NCBI GenBank assembly: GCA_035763085.1
Contig: DASUBV010000215.1
Span: forward strand, 1 to 9,739
DNA length: 9,739 nt
Source: DASUBV01 sp035763085
Lineage (GTDB): Bacteria; Actinomycetota; Actinomycetes; Streptosporangiales; Streptosporangiaceae
Direction of reading: 5' to 3'
Under the pieces are notes generated by a model, which was given only the letters and a program-made list of their open reading frames with translations, was not told the origin of the DNA and ran no database searches. Both the position numbers and the translations under genes were made by a program. Within the stretch, counting starts at the first letter, position 1. The number at the start of each line of letters is the position of its first letter. Shown here one piece after another: positions 7,601 to 9,739 of the stretch.

Positions 7601-8047
7601 GTCCCGGCCGCCATCGTCGGCCTCGCCGCGCAGCAGCCGGCGTACCTCCAGCAGCTGCTCGGGACCCGACAGCAGCATCGGCGGCTCGTCGCCGGCCAGC
7701 ACGAACTCCCGGCGCACCAGGGCGTAGGCGTAACTGTGGAAAGTCAGGGCCAGCGGGCGCCGCGTCGTCCGGCCCAGCCGCAGCGCGATCCGCTCGCGCA
7801 GTTCCTGGGCGGCCTTGCGGCTGAAGGTGAGCACCAGCAGCCGGGCCGGGTCGATGCCGCGCCCGGCGATGCGCTCGACGACAGCCTCGACGATCGTCGT
7901 GGTCTTGCCCGTCCCCGGGCCGGCCAGGACAAGCAGCGGGCCGCCGGAGTGCGTCACGACGCGGTGCTGCGCCTCATCCAGGACCGGCGGGCGCGGGGCC
8001 GGCACCGGCGTCCGGATCAGGCGGTAGGCGGGGACGGCTCGTTCCAT
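4646..8047 (-). CDS. adnA: AdnA: helicase-like and Fe-S RecB-type nuclease subunit of the AdnAB double-strand-break resection complex
   Basis: From the ATG at 8047 this is 1133 residues. Motor motifs are Walker A AGPGTGKTT (42-50), LTFSRKAAQELRER (73-86), DEYQD (250-254), GDPDQSIYAFRG (277-288), AHRSKGLEW (702-710) and EERRLFYVAVTRAR (765-778). The motif IV region reads TCRRSG (316-321), unlike the SFRNT of AdnB. The nuclease has His922, Asp1002 (GQVD), Asp1016-x-Lys1018 (DLKTG), Gln1034 and Tyr1038. Cys896 with Cys1113-x2-Cys1116-x5-Cys1122 forms the AdnA/AddB-type Fe-S site. In the mycobacterial complex AdnA cuts the 5' strand and its Fe-S subdomain lies at the Y junction. A longer start at 8155 would add 36 residues that do not look family-like; 8047 sits just before the expected RIL-type DEAQ helicase N-terminus and behind a promoter candidate, but lacks a clear Shine-Dalgarno. 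It is the first gene of the adnAB operon. Confidence 0.95.
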   Translation of the reverse strand: MERAVPAYRLIRTPVPAPRPPVLDEAQHRVVTHSGGPLLVLAGPGTGKTTTIVEAVVERIAGRGIDPARLLVLTFSRKAAQELRERIALRLGRTTRRPLALTFHSYAYALVRREFVLAGDEPPMLLSGPEQLLEVRRLLRGEADDGGRDWPERLRPALATRGFAAELRDFLLRAAERGLDGRALAGLGRRLGRDDWVSAGRFLDAYAARFDLAPVPAYDYSEIVRIAGGLLRRKAVRAREREAYDAILVDEYQDTDPAQEEMLRQLAGDGRELIAVGDPDQSIYAFRGADVEGIRQFPDRFRAPDGSPAQVVALRTCRRSGPVLLAASRRVTARMPAALAGAGAAGGAGAAAGGHRDLLPVPGARPGEVRIVTAASASQEAALIADTLRRAHLIDGVPWSSMAVLVRSAARQVPVLQRALASAGVPAAVAGDELPLTAEPGTRPLLTLLACALRPGALTEEAAAELLTGPLGGTDALGLRRLRRILRAAAQVSGQLPADEPLASALRDPRELTLAGWPSGEDALARPGAPAGPEVLASLGALPGSGTGPGGGTGTGGAAGSGGGTRPGGGTRPGGGAGPGGRPASPVVPALAAARRVAALLALARDTAREGTPHDVLWAVWDASGLAAVWQEASAAGGLRGAAADADLDAVVALFDAAARFSARLPHGSARLFLDSLSGQEIAGDTLAEHAPRGDAVAVLTAHRSKGLEWDLVVVAGVQEGTWPDVRLRGSLLGMDDLVEVAAGRQEPQGTDAAAAALTSKLLDEERRLFYVAVTRARQALVVTAVGGAESEERPSRFLAELAGEEIEIEQVAATGRQWLSLPVLTASLRRAAADGALPDRVRRAAAAQLARLAAAGVPGAAPRQWYALTELSSTGPAIPGAVRLSPSRVETFTKCGLRWLLEAAVGVGSPAVARDFGIVIHAAAALAAAGAGDGDIVKRVDEMWQHLDFGSAWYSAKQREVAEQMVARFLAWHRGNPRELIAVEQELSVRSGNVTITGQVDRLERDGDGNAIVVDLKTGSSRPPDADLDRNPQLGVYQLAVVLGAFEQLGLTEPGGAELVQVGKAALAASVRVQRQRGLTGDPEPGWAGELVETVAAGMASPVFRATVNPGCRVCPVAACCPVHERGAQVTP
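6293..6424 (-). repeat. Gly/Thr/Arg/Pro-rich low-complexity segment with 18-bp tandem repeat within adnA
   Basis: AdnA residues 542-585 are Gly-rich. At 6311-6364 three 18-bp units encode GGGTRP, GGGTRP and GGGAGP, the first two almost identical in DNA. The segment lies between helicase motifs IV and V, in about the same place as the low-complexity segment of AdnB. Confidence 0.8.
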
Positions 8048-8055
8048 CTCTAGGC

Positions 8056-8078
8056 ATTCCAGCAGAGGATGCCGACAG
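8056..8078 (-). promoter_or_regulatory. candidate DNA-damage (PafBC / RecA-independent type) promoter of adnA
   Basis: The minus strand reads CTGTCGGCA (8078-8070), 8 bp, TGGAAT (8061-8056). The mycobacterial RecA-independent damage promoter is tTGTCRgtg-N8-TAnnnT. The TGTCR core and the N8 spacing match exactly; the -10 has TG for TA, and three lower-weight positions differ. Initiation 7-9 nt downstream of TGGAAT would fall at or 1-2 nt before the adnA ATG at 8047, giving a near-leaderless mRNA, in keeping with the missing Shine-Dalgarno. The match was found by eye, so chance is not excluded. Confidence 0.4.
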
Positions 8079-8151
8079 TCCGCGGCACCTTTGACGAGCC
8101 CGCGAACCGCGTGTCGCCGCGTCCCAGGTCGCTGCCAGTTGAGCGGGCGGC

Positions 8152-8193
8152 CCACGGCCCGGTGAGCCGGCGGCCACGGCCCGGTCAGCCGGC
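8152..8193. repeat. 20-bp direct repeat, two copies, 22-bp period, in the adnA upstream gap
   Basis: CCACGGCCCGGTGAGCCGGC (8152-8171) recurs at 8174-8193 with a single change (G8164 to C8186). The pair occupies the gap between the stop of the PLP-enzyme gene (8207) and adnA. It contains GCCGGC and CCGG palindromes that could fold, so it may act as a terminator of the upstream gene, a regulator site, or a simple duplication. Confidence 0.75.
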
Positions 8194-8206
8194 CAGCACA
8201 GCGTGG

Positions 8207-9412
8207 CTAGCCCGTCGTCGCCGCCTGCGCAGCCGCCTGCGCCGCCTCCAGCGCCTGCGCGAAATCTGCCCACAGGTCATCGGGGTGCTCCAGCCCGCAG
8301 GACACCCGGATGGTGCCCTCGGTGATCCCGGCCGCGCGCAGGCCCGCCGCGTCCAGCTGGCGGTGCGAGGTCGAGGCCGGGTGCAGCACCAGCGTCTCCG
8401 CGCCGCCCAGCGAGGGCGCCAGCAGCGCGACCCGCAGCGCCGCGACGAACGCCATGCCCGCCACCTGGCCGCCCGCGACGTCGAAGGCCAGCACGCCGCC
8501 GAAGCCGGACAGCGCCCGGCTGGCCACGGCGTGGTCGGGGTGGCCGGGCAGGCCCGGCCAGTGCACCAGGTCGACGGCCGCGTGGGCGTCCAGCTGGCCG
8601 GCCAGGTACCCGGCCGTGGCGCAGTGCCGGTCCATCCGCAGCGCCAGCGTCTTCAGGCCGCGCAGGGTCAGCCAGGACGCGAACGGGTCCGCGGCGACCC
8701 CCAGGTCAGTGGCATGCCGCCAGAGCGGCAGGAACCGGGCGGAGTCGGCCACCACGACGATGCCCAGCGTCACGTCATCGTGGCCGCCCAGGTACTTGGT
8801 CGCCGAGTGCACCACGAAGTCGGCGCCGTGCTCGATCGGCCGGCACAGCAGCGGCGTGGCGAAGGTGTTGTCCACCACGGTAGTCAGCCCCGCCGCCCGC
8901 CCGGCGGCCAGCAGCGCGGGCAGGTCACCCACCGCCGCCGTCGGGTTGGCGATCGTCTCCAGGTACAGCAGCCGCGAGCGGGGCCGCAGCGCCGGCCCGA
9001 GCTCGGCCGCCTCGCGCCCGTCGATGTAGCTGACCTCGATGCCGTGCCGGGCTGCCAGGTCGGCGAACACCGCGAACGTCCCGCCGTACAGGCAGCGCTG
9101 GGCGATGACGTGGTCGCCCGCGCGCAGCTCAGACAGCAGGACCGCGTTGATGGCACCCATGCCCGAGCTGGTGGCGACGGCCCCGGCCCCGCCCTCCAGG
9201 TCGGCCAGCGCGTTCTCCAGCGCCTGCGTGGTCGGGTTGCGGTACCGGCTGTAGGCGTGGCCGGCCTCCGGGCTGGTCAGCGCATCGGCGCAGGCCGCCG
9301 GGTCGGTGAAGGAGAACGCCGAGGTCTGGTAGATCGGCACGCTGACCGGCCGGGACGGGCCCGGCTCCGGCACGGGGACATGAATGGCGCGGGTCTCCGG
9401 ATGCAATTTCAT
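8207..9412 (-). CDS. PLP-dependent Cys/Met-metabolism (trans-sulfuration) enzyme, methionine gamma-lyase / cystathionine gamma-lyase-like
   Basis: This 401-residue cytosolic enzyme has the normal length of the family. Visible PLP-site residues are Tyr54 and Arg56 (YSRYRNPT), the phosphate-binding TSSGMGA (81-87), Tyr109 (LYGGTF), Asp181 (VDNTFATP), the Schiff-base Lys206 (HSATKYLGGH), and the carboxylate-binding Arg369 in TEGTIRVSCGLE. LRGLKTLALRMDRH, HWPGLPGHP and HPASTSH are family signatures. The sequence aligns well, with a near-constant 5-residue offset, to Pseudomonas methionine gamma-lyase, but the Cys that is critical there (Cys116) is Gly111 here. The substrate is therefore open: cystathionine gamma-lyase or synthase, O-acetylhomoserine sulfhydrylase, or a lyase with altered specificity. 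The tail is Ala/Gln-rich. The ATG at 9412 has no Shine-Dalgarno, but a TANNNT box 6 nt upstream suggests a leaderless mRNA. It is divergent from an EamA transporter. Confidence 0.92.
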   Translation of the reverse strand: MKLHPETRAIHVPVPEPGPSRPVSVPIYQTSAFSFTDPAACADALTSPEAGHAYSRYRNPTTQALENALADLEGGAGAVATSSGMGAINAVLLSELRAGDHVIAQRCLYGGTFAVFADLAARHGIEVSYIDGREAAELGPALRPRSRLLYLETIANPTAAVGDLPALLAAGRAAGLTTVVDNTFATPLLCRPIEHGADFVVHSATKYLGGHDDVTLGIVVVADSARFLPLWRHATDLGVAADPFASWLTLRGLKTLALRMDRHCATAGYLAGQLDAHAAVDLVHWPGLPGHPDHAVASRALSGFGGVLAFDVAGGQVAGMAFVAALRVALLAPSLGGAETLVLHPASTSHRQLDAAGLRAAGITEGTIRVSCGLEHPDDLWADFAQALEAAQAAAQAATTG

Positions 9413-9417
9413 AGGAT
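9412..9417 (+). promoter_or_regulatory. candidate -10 box (TAGGAT) for the leader ORF and EamA gene
   Basis: TAGGAT fits the TANNNT -10 of actinobacterial promoters and ends 6 nt before the ATG at 9424, the spacing expected when transcription starts at the A of a leaderless start codon. No -35 match is visible at 17-18 bp. The box overlaps the first base of the divergent PLP-enzyme gene. Confidence 0.4.
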
Positions 9418-9418
9418 G

Positions 9419-9449
9419 AGCTTATGTCCAATAGCTGCGCATTTGTCCA
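9419..9449 (-). promoter_or_regulatory. candidate promoter of the PLP-enzyme gene
   Basis: On the minus strand TAAGCT (9424-9419) fits TANNNT and ends 6 nt before the ATG at 9412. TGGACA (9449-9444, 5 of 6 to TTGACA) lies 19 bp upstream, a long but tolerated spacer. Together with the absence of a Shine-Dalgarno this points to a leaderless transcript beginning at the start codon. Confidence 0.45.
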
Positions 9450-9459
9450 TGCCGCATGA
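9424..9459 (+). CDS. 11-codon leader ORF (MSNSCAFVHAA), start-stop overlap with the transporter gene
   Basis: ATG at 9424 follows a TAGGAT box by 6 nt, as in leaderless mRNAs. The ORF runs 11 sense codons and stops at TGA 9457-9459. That stop overlaps the transporter ATG (9456-9458) in an ATGA arrangement typical of translational coupling. The peptide has one cysteine at residue 5. A leader peptide could let translation re-initiate on the transporter, which has no Shine-Dalgarno of its own. With so short an ORF this may be chance; the arrangement, not the sequence, supports it. Confidence 0.35.
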   Translation: MSNSCAFVHAA

Positions 9460-9739
9460 TCGTTCACCTGGCCAGCACGCACTTTACGCCGCTACTCGTG
9501 GCCGTGGTCATCGGCGCGGGCGCCGTGCATGCGACCTGGAACGCCGTCGCGGCGAGCGTATCTGACCGCCTGATGGCCTTCGCGCTCATCGGCGTCGCCT
9601 CCGTCATCGGCGGGTTGGCGGCGGTGCTGGCGGCCGGGCTGCCGGCCGCCGCGGCCCTGCCCTACGTGATCGCCTCGGCGATCATCCACGTGGGCTATGA
9701 GCTGGCGCTGTGGAACGCCTACCGGATGGGCGCGTTCAA
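9456..9739 (+). CDS. EamA/DMT-family transporter, N-terminal part (runs off the right edge)
   Basis: 94 codons are visible before the window ends. The protein begins MIVHLASTHF, then shows hydrophobic segments at about residues 12-29, 39-59 and 68-87, with the EamA-like HATWNA (25-30) near the end of the first and NAYRMGAF (87-94) after the third. Full-length members have about 280-300 residues and ten membrane helices in two EamA repeats, and move small metabolites across the plasma membrane. E. coli EamA exports cysteine and O-acetylserine. The divergent neighbour is a Cys/Met PLP enzyme, so export of a sulfur amino acid or related product is a reasonable guess, not shown. The ATG at 9456 is the first in-frame ATG after a TAG at 9432; there is no Shine-Dalgarno, so coupling to the 11-codon ORF or an internal GTG start is possible. 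Confidence 0.83.
   Translation, partial: MIVHLASTHFTPLLVAVVIGAGAVHATWNAVAASVSDRLMAFALIGVASVIGGLAAVLAAGLPAAAALPYVIASAIIHVGYELALWNAYRMGAF

Noticed and set aside
1009..8047. The helicase-nuclease pair considered as a phage-defence system
   Set aside because: Order, 13-bp spacing, motif set and the Fe-S cysteines of AdnA match the housekeeping AdnAB repair complex; there is no defence-type partner gene nearby.
5939..8053. 704-codon plus-strand open frame opposite adnA
   Set aside because: It is the complement of a confirmed coding sequence whose G/C third positions suppress stops. The product is Arg/Gly/Gln/Pro-rich with no recognisable domain and no ribosome binding site.
8048..8155. Upstream ATG at 8155 as the adnA start, adding 36 residues
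   Set aside because: The extra residues do not resemble an AdnA N-terminus, and they would place the repeat and the promoter candidate inside the gene. The ATG at 8047 fits the family and the promoter spacing.
8069..9565. 498-codon plus-strand open frame opposite the PLP-enzyme gene
   Set aside because: It overlaps the fully supported trans-sulfuration enzyme and the start of the EamA gene in another frame; its composition is typical of an antisense shadow.

Overview
The window is very GC-rich with strong G/C bias at third codon positions. It carries an AdnA-AdnB pair, the heterodimeric helicase-nuclease characteristic of Actinobacteria, so the source is most likely a high-GC actinomycete chromosome. 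Genus cannot be fixed from this sequence alone. No tRNA, rRNA, IS element, CRISPR array or phage module was seen.

Layout. Positions 1-626 hold no convincing complete gene. There is an ambiguous open frame running off the left edge, a plausible leftward promoter with an overlapping inverted repeat, and several palindromes and short direct repeats. Positions 627-920 (+) encode a small MTH1187/YqgV-type thiamine-binding protein, which faces adnB tail to tail across an 88-bp gap containing a GC hairpin. Positions 8047-1009 (-) are a two-gene operon: adnA (8047-4646), 13 bp, then adnB (4632-1009). A 159-bp gap with a 22-bp-period repeat and a possible DNA-damage promoter separates adnA from an upstream PLP-dependent Cys/Met-metabolism enzyme (9412-8207, -). 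This enzyme is divergent from an EamA-family transporter (9456 to the right edge, +). The two leftmost possible starts at that divergent junction are only 11 bp apart, with an apparent 11-codon leader ORF in front of the transporter.

How the genes work together. AdnA and AdnB should form one complex that unwinds and resects double-strand DNA ends for homologous recombination. AdnB carries a complete motor and a RecB-type nuclease. AdnA carries a motor, a RecB-type nuclease and a four-cysteine Fe-S site. The PLP enzyme and the EamA transporter plausibly act together on sulfur amino acids or related metabolites; that link is inferred from adjacency and family knowledge.

Nothing here is clearly a new biological system. 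The points most worth a second look are regulatory: a near match to the mycobacterial RecA-independent damage promoter just before adnA, the tightly packed divergent leaderless-type start region near 9412-9459 with a Cys-containing mini-ORF, and repeat-driven low-complexity expansions in both AdnA and AdnB at roughly the same place in the motor.
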